From Phoenix dactylifera (taxonomy: Eukaryota > Streptophyta > Magnoliopsida > Arecales > Arecaceae), in NCBI RefSeq assembly GCF_009389715.1, contig NC_052392.1:40095668-40159667 (forward strand): a stretch of DNA of 64,000 nt, given 5' to 3'. Made by a program: the position numbers and the translations under genes. The notes below the pieces were generated by a model. That model had not been told where the DNA came from, ran no database searches, and saw only the letters and a program-made list of their open reading frames with translations. Below are positions 32,231-45,500 of the stretch, piece by piece (position 1 is the stretch's first letter; each line of letters begins with the position of its first letter).

Positions 32231-35200
32231 TGCATGCATGCACACATGTGTGCATGCCCGCTCTCATTCTCTCGCTCTTTGTGTGTATGTGTGCCCGTAC
32301 ATGCATTTATCTGCCTATCTGTCTCTGTCTATATGTGTGACATGTGGTCATAACTTGCACATAACTGCATTTTCTTCATTTTTAACTAAGCTTTCTTCAT
32401 TTGCTAATGTCCAAGGCCAGATCTTAGCTGGTCCTTGTAATTTTAATGATATAAGTATTTTGTTTCCAACTTACAAGGCCTATCAGACCTGATCCTTTTG
32501 ACATCAATTTTTTTCTTCTTTTTCTTGTAACTAGTACAATCTTTGGAATCATTTTGGGAGGCTAAATTTAAACTTTGGTTAAAATGCCAAATTTAGTTAT
32601 TGTTTAAAGAGAATGAGTATAAACTGAGCATTGGCTGTTGATGTAGCCATGCTGCCTTAAAGTTTATATGAACTTTTTTGTTTGTGAAATTGTTCTCGTA
32701 GTGAGTGCTGTAATTTTCTTTTATCATTGTTATCCTTTTTTTGACATTATATCTTTTGTAGTAATTTGTGCATCAGTTTATATGCCATTTAGTACCTCTA
32801 ACAAAAGTAAGATGGGACTCACTAAGTTAAGTATTGCTTATTGAACTGTGTCTACTATAATTATTTTTTGATTTCTTAAGTTTGTTTTTAGTGGTTGATC
32901 AAGATAAATTTTATCTCATTATAAGACGAGAAAATATAATACAGTTTAAAAACTATCATAAAATTTTCATTAGTTCTTGTATCAATAGAGTCCTTACAAA
33001 AGATATTTTTTCATTTCTTCAGGTTTATTCGCCCAATTATTCCCTGCCCCCAAAAAGAGCTTGTTCTGATGCAATGGCCATTGATATCAGGTAGCGTTAT
33101 GACACCTGCTTGTGTTTCTTTTTCCCCCTAATCTGCACACATCATTGCACTGGAAAGTTGTCTTGTGTAGCATTCAACTATTACAAATGTAATGTTCATA
33201 CTTCTCTTTTTTTTCTCTCTTATTATTTTCAGTTCCATATATGCTAGTTTGTTGTTGCAGCTTTTGTCAACTAAGCCCATTGAATTCTTTCCTTTTTTTT
33301 CCTTTATCTGTCATGAGTATGGATTGTCTGACTTGAAGAGCTACTGATTATGCTTTGTTTTTATTTTTATTTTCATTGATTTTAAAGTGAAAACTTCAAA
33401 CAGTTTCATGGGATTTTCTGTTTCAAGATCCATACTGCATCCTCCCATTACTTTATTTATTATTTTAAATGAAATCCTGTAGATAGTTGAATTTTGACAT
33501 AGCAACTAGGGAGCTCCTCACTGGGAGAAATAAGCAATTTACAGGAATTTTGTAGCCACTCCAGACCTACACCGATAAATATCTATTGCTTCTAAAAAGT
33601 ACTTTTAGATATTATGTCTTCACAATTGTACATCAATGAACTTAATATCAAATAAAGGGAATAAGAAACCATGTTTTGCTTATTAATTTTTAGATATTAC
33701 TTATGACCTTTTACTTTCTAATGCAGGTAACCTACAGATGCTAGATGATCTCTACGAATATTTGAATTAAAACTAGTTTTAACATGTTTTTGGCTATCTA
33801 TCTGAGATTTGTTTCTTTATGCTTGTTAAGTATTTGTAGATACTATATATCATGGATTTTGTCATGAAAACCTCTAAACTATGTTTTAGTTGAATTAGTT
33901 TGCAATACAGCAGTCAAGTAAGAAATTCTGAAATTTGATTTAGAGATATTGGTTTAATGATATCTGTAATCTATGCATTCTGATCTCCACCCCCCCCCCC
34001 CCCCCCCCCCCAATGTGCACATGCATTTTTGACAATGTTGATGTCCTATTATGAGCCTGATTTGAAGATGGCACTGTTCTGATTATATCTAGGGTTTAAG
34101 TAAATTTTACTCTTGTTAATTCTCTTTTCTTTTTCTTTGGAAAGAGATCTATTGTTTAGTCATTGTTTCTTCTCAAACTTTATTCTAGATCAAGTTTATT
34201 TTCTTAACTATGATGCTACTTTGTTGATTTCATGTCTTTTTTTTATTAATTTTATCTTTTTTAGTCGTCTTAGATGTGTCTAATACATTGTTGTAACATG
34301 ATGAGAGAGGGGATGAAGGGCTTCATTTCAGGTCAAATCCTACATGATCTGACCAATTCCAATCCATAATTTTAGAGGCATGAGGTCACCTCTCTACATG
34401 TGCATTTTTACTAGGCATATGCTTATTTTTCATACAAAAAGGAAAGTTCCAGGCTTCCTATCTTGCTGAGCCAAGCGTTTCCTCCTTGAGTTTCCATAAC
34501 TCGAACAAACATTAGAAACCTTCGCTGCTTCAGTTTTGCAACATATGCCACTAGGGTTAAGTTTGACCTAAATATAAAATTTAGATAATATTGTTAATGC
34601 TTAGTTTTTGCTTGGTTATATGTAGCTTGGAAGTTATATTTTTAACTTATCAGGTTTCGGGTATATTTTTTTTATTTTGAGTGTCTTTATGTTTCAGAGT
34701 GAAAGAATTTATTCAGATCATGTTTTTGGAAACCTTCAAGTTATTCCTTTACAATTGAAAATTACCAGGTTCATTTTAGTTTGGGCATGAGCTACTAATT
34801 GTTCTGGCTTCAATATTTTCAGTTACGCTTCTAAATAAATTGTGTCATGGTTTTGTTTAATATATGATCCTCATCTTATTTTCTTTCCATTGTCTTGTTA
34901 GACAAAGTTGGGGCACACGGATTGATCTTCATGATTCCCATTTTCTAGCCATTGCTGCTGCAGAGCAGGAGTTGCTACGTGCAGAATATGAAGATTATGC
35001 AGCTGCAAATACCAGTGGCATTGCCTGTTGCCGCTCTGTTGCACTCATTGTATGTTAAAATGATCTTAGCACTTTCTTTTGATTTTTATTTACTTATCAC
35101 TGTATAGGCCTGAAGTGGTCTATAATGTTGTACAGCTGATGCTACTTTTGCTTGTTCGTCATATTCACATGGTCACAAGGGATGTTGGAATGATGCAGGA

Positions 35201-37444
35201 TGTATCAGCCTTCTTCAATGTAAGCTACATCTTTTGGTGCTTTGAAATTTTGAAGTATGCGAATATTTTGATATATTCCATCAAGTTGTGTGCTTACAGT
35301 TTCGAATAATGAAGTGAACAGCTAAAGTTGAAGTAGTCATTTCTATAATTATAGAATGCAAAATTATGGGTGTACAAAGTCTTTCTAAATTAGGTTCAAT
35401 AACTTGATTAAAAAAAATTCATGAATCTTGTAGGTAGCATGTTAGATTTTCTCCCCGTTTTCCTTAAAAAATCTCATTGCCTAGTTTTTGCCATTTTTAG
35501 CTCTATTTCAATAAAACTTTCTCAAACCTAAAAGGTAATTATAATCCTCACGCTTCTTTCTCCCACTTGTATTGTTGTCAACTCAACCTCATCAAAATAC
35601 TCCCCCCCCCAAATTTAAGAAATAAAATGAAAAATGACAATATAAGTTCGATAAATTTCTTTGATTATCATAAAAATTATTTTGATTGCCATAAGGTACA
35701 AGTTATGTTTGTCCGCATGAGAAGTGCCATAATAAAAGGAGGATTGTATTTGACTGTGGTATATGATGGTGGAAAATATATGCATTGTTGGATGAATCCC
35801 TCTGAACCAGTAAATGTTGCTGGAGTTGTTTCAGATGCTGATGCATCTGTTTGTAGGTCATGTTGACACTCTCGTGGTTCATTCATTGTTTTCTAGCGGA
35901 TGTATTTTCTCTCAAACATCATGCTGAAAAGTAAGAAGCTTACTTTCTGTTTACCAATTTTCAGGTATCTCTTCAGTTTGCTGGCTTTTTTCTTCCATGC
36001 TATGTAATAGCACGTTCATGCTACCTTATACAGAGCCGCAGGAGGCGACAGGTATGCTTTTTAGGGTGAGCAGTATACCTTTATTTATTTATTTATTTGG
36101 CCCTATGCTGCCTTGAGATACTCCATAGAACCAAGAGATATCTCTTTGGATTTTATGAGTCATTGCTTCTTTAATACTGAATAATGTAGAACCACAAATT
36201 GCAAAGATAGTTCAGATCCTTTAACTTTTACCTGGGCTTGGAGAAACTCTTGCTATTTGTTTTAGTGATCACCACTTCCCCTAATTTGAGCATTTGTGCA
36301 ACTTACCCTTGATTCACAGAAGATATGGAGAAACACATGCGTTTTATCTGCATATCCCTACTATTGTAATACTAACTCTTGTCTGGATAACAAATTTCAT
36401 ATCTCCACTTGCTGGTATATTCATTTCTGCTCCATGTCCACTCTTTACCTCTCCATAGCTACTCCCATCTTTATAAATTAATTCACTCTTCAAATGATGT
36501 TCTAGGAGAAGCTAGCTCACCAGTCGGGAGTGTGTTTATCAGGTGACTTAAGCAATTAAAAAATAATTAATTGAATGGGATCAAGTCTGTCCATAGTTGC
36601 TCTCATGGGCTAGATATGCCCAACAAGAAAGAGACTGTATATCATAGACTGCAGGAAAGATTGGTGATGTCTCCAATAAGTTCCCACTAACCTTTCTCCA
36701 CACAAATGGATTTAGGCACATATGTAGTTGTTCTGTACATAAATGGTTGGGTTCTATACACATGCACGCATACACTAATCCTATACAGAATATTTTCTAA
36801 TAATCAGAAGTTTATATTAAATGATGCAACATAAAAATAGATATTAGTAGCCACATGAAATTTTGTTTTTCCTGCATAATACATATAACTAATCTCATGC
36901 TATGAAAACTGAAGAACTCCAGGATTTTGTATTATCCTGAGCATATTCATATCTAATGATTGATGTAAGGGTGAAACATATTCTGTTATAATTGATTTAT
37001 ATGTTTAACGAGTTGATTGTAAATACAACATTGCTATAAAAAATGGTCTGCAAATTTGTTTTTCTGTCATCAATGTGAATGCAATGGCACTTTGTTTTAG
37101 TCTCCAATCAACAGCACATCTTTCCGTTTAGTTTCTTCTGGACGGTCAAAAATATCAAGGCAGTTATCAAAAGAGGTTTTTATTCAATGGCCAACCTTCT
37201 ATTAGTAGCCAACTTAGGCCTATGGCCAGCTCGTGAGATCATTGAGTGGCTTAATCTGGAGCTGCTCAAAAATGATTTGGTCTACAATTTATGCAGCACA
37301 GTTGACTGCGTTATCGTAACTGGTCCATTTGTACTCCGCATTTGGAAATAACTGATTATATCATTACTGCTTTATAGATTGGTCTTCAATTTTATGTTAA
37401 GATGTTTTAAAATTCCCATTCTGTGATTTCTGTTGCAGGTCTAA
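29281..37444 (+). CDS. RINGv (MARCH-like) membrane E3 ubiquitin ligase, 246 aa
   Basis: Seven exons: 29281-29556, 32105-32176, 33023-33090, 34902-35049, 35136-35219, 35965-36051, 37439-37444, all GT-AG and in phase. The C4HC3 RING-variant domain is C69-x2-C72-x12-C85-x-C87-x7-H95-x2-C98-x12-C111-x2-C114 and is split by intron 1. After it come an Ala/Glu-rich linker and two hydrophobic segments, one crossing the exon 4/5 junction (CCRSVALILMLLLLV) and one in exon 6 (FAGFFLPCYVIA), followed by a basic tail SRRRRQ. Such proteins are membrane-bound E3 ligases with the RING in the cytosol. Upstream of the RING are a glycine-rich stretch and nine consecutive lysines. The last exon adds only one codon before TAA; if intron 6 is retained the protein ends a few residues later. 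Substrate unknown. Confidence 0.88.
32192..32231. repeat. (CT)n(CA)n compound microsatellite
   Basis: Pure CT repeats run into CA repeats in RINGv intron 2; GCATGCATGC-like sequence follows directly. Confidence 0.9.
33990..34012. repeat. Poly-C run of about 20
   Basis: Uninterrupted Cs in RINGv intron 3. Length is uncertain because such runs are commonly mis-sized. Confidence 0.9.
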
Positions 37445-39546
37445 GAGGCCGTGGAAGCCTTTGGATTTTACTCTAGCAGAAAGGGAGACAACTTGTAGTT
37501 TCCCAACTGCAAAACTTTTGGGGTGTTAATGCTTTCCCTTGTTTGGTGCTGAGTCTCCGCCAAGATTGGTCGTTTTCCTTTCGTACAAAAATGAATGGGA
37601 ATTGAATTCCTGGGAAATGGTGGTAGTTACGCAAAAAATCCTGCTTCAAGAAATGTGTATATGAAATGGCTTCTCGAGTGGTTTGTGGTAGGCAGAAAGA
37701 TTTGCCTCTCTTCAAGTTACTACTGTTTTGTGGTTAATGTGATTCTCCTTAAATCAAAGTAGGCAGAAAGATCTGCCTGTCTTCAAGTTACTGCTGTTTC
37801 CGAAGTCTTCAGAAGATGTGTGAAATTGTGTAATGATGGATGATTGTTGGCAGCGAGCGGGCCAACAATTTACATCTCAATACGTATCCAAATTATCTGA
37901 CAGCACTAGTTTTAACTCAATCAATTTCTCAATTCCACGGTGACCCCGTTTCTTTGCTATTTAAATTCATGATATTATAGATTCTCAAAACAGGACCAAA
38001 TCAATAACCCCTTTTTCTTAGTTCTCAGATTTTTCAGGCCCATGAATAACCATGCAAAGATCCAAGATGAATGTTATAATTGAAAGAACATAAATTTATT
38101 AACTGTTTGGTGTATCCGTCTAAACAATGGTTTATGTTGGCAAGCAAAGCCAGACTGATAAATTGTCATGGGTCTTGATCATATGATTTCTGTCAATTTT
38201 GAATTAATTTAGATTTCCCTGGTGTAACCTGTTTCGAGTTAGAATGCATACTCACTGTTGTATCCTGGAGTTAGCATGCTCCTAATCATAATAAGATTAT
38301 GATCTTGTTCTCTTTATCGTTTTGATAGCTGTAGGGAGTCCACTGACACTAAACATCTGGACTTTTCCTAATTATGATTGACAGCAGAACAAGATTTTAA
38401 GAGTAAGTAAATCCCATGGCTCAATTTTAAAACAGATAGCTATAATTATATCTACAATTTTTATCTTTTTATTTGCCCAACTCGTCTAGGTAGGGGCATT
38501 AGGTTCGAGCAATTCCTGCCATATCACACCCAAACTCGGAGAAAATGAGTCGAATTCGCAGCTATTTTGACAACTCAAAACTCATACTAATATTGGACCC
38601 AAAGATGATTAAGCGTTTTGTGTTTTATGTTGTTATAAGCTCCAAAATTACAAGAAATCTGTCAGGAGATCCTCATGGCTGTAACAAGATCGTATCCCTC
38701 TTTTGCTCCTCAGGGCACCGGAATTTGAACATTTCCCATAGAAAATACTAAAATAAGCATACAATACCCACAAACAATTCTCAAGAAGCAGGTTGTTGTA
38801 TGAGCAATTGCATCAGGGGGTGAAGGTCTCTCCCAAACGATCCCCATCACTAGATTGTCTTTATTCTGTCACGGCCAAGTCCTCCATATTCCTACAATAT
38901 TTAAGATGCTCTGTTTCAGCTGACCGAATCTTTAATTTGTTATTGCAGATCTATAGACTTGGAATGGAATACGTTGATGAGATGCAACTGCATATCGTAA
39001 AGCCGTCCTTGGCCCCTATAAACCGTTTCTTTTTAAGCATTCTTTAGTCTCTTCTGGGCTATTAACTCACTTGGATTTAGCCTTTTTTATTTCACAACTG
39101 AAATCTAGATTTGACGCGGGCTCTCATGCAATAATGCCATTACAACTTTTTCTGAAATCGATCCATGACTTAAAAAATATCTAAGAAAACTAAAAAAATG
39201 ACAGTACCTATTGGAACTCTGCTCATCATAATCTAGTGTAACCAGTGTCCAATGCCATATCCTACTTGACGTTCTTTCTCAAAATCGGCAAGCATGAGTG
39301 AAATATTGTCAGATTAGTCTATAACATAACAAGAACACAGATCATAGGTGTTTTTTGTACTATAACCTGCTAAATGAAAAATTACAACTGTGCTGTACTA
39401 TAATCAAATAAGTGAAAAATAACAGCTTTTTTGCTCCAAGCATGTGTTTTTTTGCATGCATCAAATCAAATAAATTAGTCGCACATAAATCAGGTAAGGT
39501 ACGAAATCTCTGACGTATCATATAGAAGGAACTTGAAGCATGCCTT
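37445..39546. other. Spacer between convergent RINGv and Sep15 genes
   Basis: Contains both 3' untranslated regions. A near repeat, GTAGGCAGAAAGAT(T/C)TGCCT plus CTTCAAGTTACTGCTGTTT-like sequence, occurs at 37688 and 37761 in the RINGv 3' region. No further gene is seen. Confidence 0.5.
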
Positions 39547-42500
39547 TCACATTTCCACGGTGCCAGGCTTCACCTTCTCTCTCAAGAACTGTCGAATGTG
39601 CTCGCGCTTCCAATTGTCAATTCTGTTCATTGATGAAATAAATAAAAAATAAGGTTTATTTATGTGCATGTCTAGCAGAACATAAGAAATCATCAACCAT
39701 GTACACCGGTGACCGCCAAAATATAAATTCAAAATGAGTAATGAGTAAATTCTAAAATTCCAGAACATAATAGGCAAGAGGCAATGCAAGCTGCTCAAAC
39801 AGAAGGTTCATGCTGATGGCCTATTTATAATAGAGGTAGCTCAATGTCGTTGGAGTTTAGCAGCTGAGATGTGCAAAAGCTCAAGACTATGGTCCAGAGG
39901 GAAATCTAGCTATGTAATAGTGAACTGGGATGATGTACTTATATTGGAGAAAGTGTAATGATGGAGCATACAATCAGTTTCGAAAATGTTGGCTGGATCG
40001 AACACCCGAATCTTGGGCGAGAAAAAAGGATGAATGTTACAACCAAGCAAGCCAAATTCCAAGTCTTCTATTAGCTGAACAGCAATAGAAATGTTATTGA
40101 TACACTGAAATTATTACGAAATAAATGAAGTCCACTAGGTTTGAAGAACCGGAATTTGGTAAAGCAGTTAATTTTGAGATAGAATCAACTATATCATTGC
40201 TAACTCCAAACAACAACGAGACGGTACATTTTGTAACAAAGAATAAGGTATAGCAAATCAACAATCAAAAGGCTATAATATGTTGGGTGAAAGATCCAAG
40301 ACAGGAGGTAGTAAAAATCTTATGACAGGAAGAAAACACTTCAGAACCATCACTAGACATCAGAGCATAATCAGAGCCTTAATACACTGTTGTGCCCTAG
40401 CAGTCAGCACCCAAGCTTCTCTTGCAAGTCAACGAGGGTTAAGAGCAAGCACCATAATATTCATCATTAACTGAAAATACAAAGACCATGGGAGCTGCTC
40501 TAAACATTACATGATAAAATTAACCTGATTCAGACTCAAATTAGGACTACTTTTAAAAATCTTTCTTACTCTTTCTTCAATACTACTGTTAAATTCATAC
40601 AAGGTTATACGATTCATTGAATGTCCATACGACCAAAAAGTCAGTGTCAGCAGCTCTTGGTACTTTTGGAAGAATATTATGCTTACTTATTATTTCTTTG
40701 TAAAATTTAGAGTCTTCCTCTGCCCCCTTCAAAAACACATCTCACATGACTATATTCATTCTGAAAGAAGCAATTAGGGATTGATCTTCTTATACGTCGT
40801 TTCCACAGAGAAGGAAGCATTATCATTCTTAGTAATTTTAAGATGATGTAACCTGTTGCTTCTTTTGTGTTGTGTGGAGTGGCTTATTGTCCGGATGAAC
40901 TGCTCTAATGTGTACTTGGGACAAAGACATGTCTGTAGGGATCTTGCACAATCCTTTTAGTATAAAATCAATAATGGCATTAAAAGTTTTCCAAAAATGT
41001 TTAGATTTATAACAATAGTGCAAAGATAGGATTCGGAATTAATCCAACAAGGACAAATGATCACATTTCAGTGAAAACTAGAAATGTCAGAAAAATGAAA
41101 CATTAGGTTAGAACTAGCAAAATAGATAAAGAGTAACAATGAAAAGGTTCTTACGGAGGAAAAAACCCAATTGAGTGACTTCAAAAAAAAACGGCATGTA
41201 ATAGTTGCTCAAATTCTAAAAAATACATTGCTTTCCAGTAAATGAAAGAGAATAAATTATGATATTCAATAAACTTAAGTAGTTTTTGATAATTCAGAAA
41301 ATTTTCTCCAATAGGCGTCTAAGAGGATGTCAAACCAAGCCTAATGAGTTAGAAGAAATCAGCATGTGATGACTGTTAAATTCAAAAAAAAAAAAAAACT
41401 TTCAAATAATCAAATAAGTTTTCGTGGAATATTCACAAAATAATGGCATAACAAATAGTGAATAGACTCCAATTCTAGAAATTTATGAAATAGATGCGGA
41501 CTGTCATGCGCAAGGATTTGTCTTAAAGGCCACTTGTATCCAGTATAGTTGCTGTTGTGTTAGACTCATACTTTATTCATTTTTTATTTGGTTGATTAGA
41601 TTATCAAGTTTCCAGCACACAAAAAAATATTAAGCTTCGTTGTTCTTGTTGCTCGACATGTATCTTAGTTTCTTTTTCTTTTTTTTGTGTGTTTTTCTCC
41701 GATGTACCATATCATTGTTGAGTAAACTATTGGACTACGTTTTTCATTTTAATATGTACCATACAGTACCTCCACATGACAAGCTTATGATTTATTTTAA
41801 TGTGTTTGTTGAACACAATATTGGTTTTGTCGTTGTTATTGCAACATGGATTTAAAATATACAGTACAACTTTTGGATTTTATTGTTGATATGCTGATTT
41901 ATGTATTCATTACTTGTTCATGATATTTTTTTCTAAATAAAACTAGCTGATCAATATCCTGAAATTTAAGATTTTTATTTCTGGGTAAGCCAAGATACTG
42001 AATCAACCCAATCCTTCACTTTGGCTAGGTTCTGTCTGGTTCGAATGTTAATTTCAGTTGTGGTTCCAGATATTAAGAACCAATAGATATCAAGTTGATT
42101 TCAGTTTAGCCACTAAACCAAGCCAATCTGAACAATATGCAATGCTAATACTTCAACCAGCAAAACTCTCATTTATCCAACACTTTACCAGATGCACTAC
42201 ATTTTAGAATAACTTCAGAAATAGCCTTTGAGCATATCATGCATGAGAAAGAAGAAATTTCCAAAATTATCCAATTTCCTCACTAAGAAATGGGTTAGAT
42301 AGTTTGTCCCCACCCACCACTCATGCCAGATTAAGTGCACCATATAGGTATTCCAGCAACCACCTTACCTAGTTTTTCATAAAGGCAAGTATGTGACAGA
42401 CTTCCTACAAGGATCTGAAAGCAAAAGTCCAAGTATTACATCAGATCCACTTTAAGTGTTAATTCCTCATTAATAGAGGAAAACTGAGTGGAGGAAATGT

Positions 42501-45500
42501 CAAACAATCATACAAGATGTAGTACAAGGTTCCTGGAAGCCAAAAGCTACTCTGAAGTATGAGAAACCACACAAATGACATAGGCTCTCCATAACATTAG
42601 GAGGCTAGATTAAAGGCATGGTCAAACCCTATAGGCACAATGATATATCAATAACAGAGCATGCATTCAGCAGTTCTGTAAATTGAAGTAATTAGCAAAA
42701 AAATCACCATACTGACCACTCAGAAAACCTGACCGTACATGCCCATAAATGAAACACAAAACAAGACTTAGTAGTTGGAAACTTCTAGTTAGGGTGCTGT
42801 AACCTGCTATGGAAACTCATCTATGCCCCAGCTTCCCAAATGCTTTCCTATTCTAATATTTTTGAGAGATCCACTTCTCCATACCCCATCCACATCACAT
42901 CCCCCCTTTCCCCACTTCCGGCAACTAAATTGCGAGCTATAGCTAAAATAAGTTGCATTGGTGAAGGTTAAGATGGCAGCTAAACTGATAAAAACCAATT
43001 TTCTATATGCCATATTATCACATGATACAACAACCTCACAACACCAGTTAATGAGAAAATCTTATGAGGAAAATGTATAGATATGATTTCAGCTAGAGTT
43101 GATAACATAGCACCTAGAGGCACAACCCTTGCTAGAGTTGATAACATAGCACCTAGAGGCACAACCCTTGCAACAGGCATTTTTCCCTATGCTATTGTTT
43201 TGTTGGTAAATTCCATATGCCATCATCAAGTGATACAGATGTATATTAATACAATCAAATTACAATCGACATAAAGTACTTGGGGCATAATAGTGGTTGG
43301 AGTGATGAAAATAGTAACATAAGCTGTTATAGTAACGATGGTTATGATAATAGATTCAGCAGCAAACCAAAGTTTCATAATCACTATTTTATCTACTAAG
43401 CTTTATAGCAGCTAAAAGGCAATATAGAGGCACAAGATAACTGGAACTGAAAGGTCATGCAGATAACCATGGTTTATAATGACACATATTGTCAAACAAT
43501 CATCTTGAACATATGGTTTAAAATGCTGAGCGATCACATATAGCATATAGTTGGAAGTATCAAATCTCAGAATTCACTACAACTAGATGATGGTACTCTG
43601 AGAGGCCAATTCTGTAGTAATTTGTAAAAATGAAAAAACAGCCTGCATGCCATCTTGCACCAATAAATCATTATCCAATAGTGCAGCATAACCTCCAAGA
43701 AAATTTCCAGGATAATATATACCAGAATAAGAGCAACTTCACTAAACTGACCTTATGGTTTCCTTCTGCTGACCCTCATTGTCAAGCATTATAAGTTTTG
43801 GTGGAGAACCATAGGCATATTGAACTTTGATGTAGGGGAATTCATCTTTCTCTTCATCGATGAATGATACAACTTCAGGATAGAACACCAGCTTTCTCAT
43901 GCATACCTCCAGAATTGCACCAGAGAACGTTACCTGGAATTGCAGTCAAAGTTAGTTACGCAATCATCTTTCAAGGAATAAGAGGGCACTGTATGGTTTT
44001 TAGATAGCATGGCTCATCAAATGTTGACAGATTTCAGAAGCAAAGAAGATGTTCCTAATCAGCCCTTGCATAAAGATTGCTATATCCAGCTAATATTAGA
44101 ATGTTCAGCCTCAAGAACATGCTATCTTGAAGCAGGATTATGAATTCCTTAGATCTGTTAATATCTTACACTTAATATAGACCAGTTGGGGTTAGGGCTG
44201 AAAACAGGTTAGATAATATCCAACCATATCTATTTCATATCTGGTTCAGAATGGATTCGGATAGAAATTCTAGTACCTGATCAAATCCAGATATTGATCT
44301 GCATACCTATCCACATATTTTGCTGAATCAGGATCTGAATTCGGATAGAAATTCTGATATCCGATTGGATCCGGAGAATCTGGATACCAATCTATAAGTT
44401 TTGCTGGATCTGGATCTGGATTTTAAAGGCTTTTCAAATCCAGATCTGGATATCTGATAAATTCTGATAAAAAATTGCCTTCAAATATTTTTGCATGCAT
44501 ATCTGGAAGAAAAAAATCTAACATGTGGCCAGTTACTTGGATAACAAGCACTCAATCACCAGGCTACAAAATTCAATTTTGTTTTGCAGTGATGGTCTTT
44601 TACTTATTTAAACCTCAGTCATGTCATTAGATAGAGTTAGTTCGTGTATGTTATGACATCACATATTTTAATATTTAATTATTTTCATAAAATCAATCCA
44701 TTCCCTTGATAAAAATAAAAAATAAATATACATCTTTTTATTCTTTATGATATTTTTTAAAATTTTGTTGTTAAAATATTTAAAAGTATCAATAACTTCT
44801 ATATATTCCTACATTTGCATATAATTTTTTTCAAACTCTCTAAAGTAGAAATATTTTTATATATGTTGCACTTAAATAGTGATGGAGGTATTTGACATTG
44901 AAAATTTGTTAAATTCATTAACATTTTTATATTATGTATTTTTATTTTAAATAATTTCTAAGTTTTAGTATTTTAAAACCTAGTTGGACTAGTAACCTAA
45001 ACCCTTGACCGGGTCAATCTCCTTGTGCTATGTCTTAGACCCTTAGTTACCTGTGCATCGCGTAAAACCTAGATAGTGATTTCAGTCCTATTCTTTATAA
45101 TTATGCCACTTATGTTAGTTTTTGTTATTTGATTTTGTCCAAGATCCAATTACTATTCGAATAATATCCGACTTATATCATATTTGGATAGAAAACATAA
45201 ATATAACTAATATCCAGCATGCATCCGTAACAGTTAGAACAAATGCAGTTATGTTTAATATCAGACTGATATCCGTCACTATTTAGAACCATATTCGTAT
45301 TTACTAAAAAATATGGATACAAAAAAAATATTACCCATATACAATCCATATTCGATCAGCTTTCAGCTTTAGTTGGGGCTTAATTCGTGACCACAAAATA
45401 GCATCATAAATTACTATTCTATGAGCTATAAATATTGCAGAATATCTACACACATTCTCAAATGATTCAGACAAGTTTAATCATGACATTAATGCAATTG

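Noticed and set aside
32106..32492. 128-aa ORF overlapping RINGv exon 2
   Set aside because: Wrong frame of a real exon followed by microsatellite-encoded residues.
35567..35866. 99-aa ORF between RINGv exons
   Set aside because: Intronic; no similarity to the family and inclusion would break the second membrane segment.
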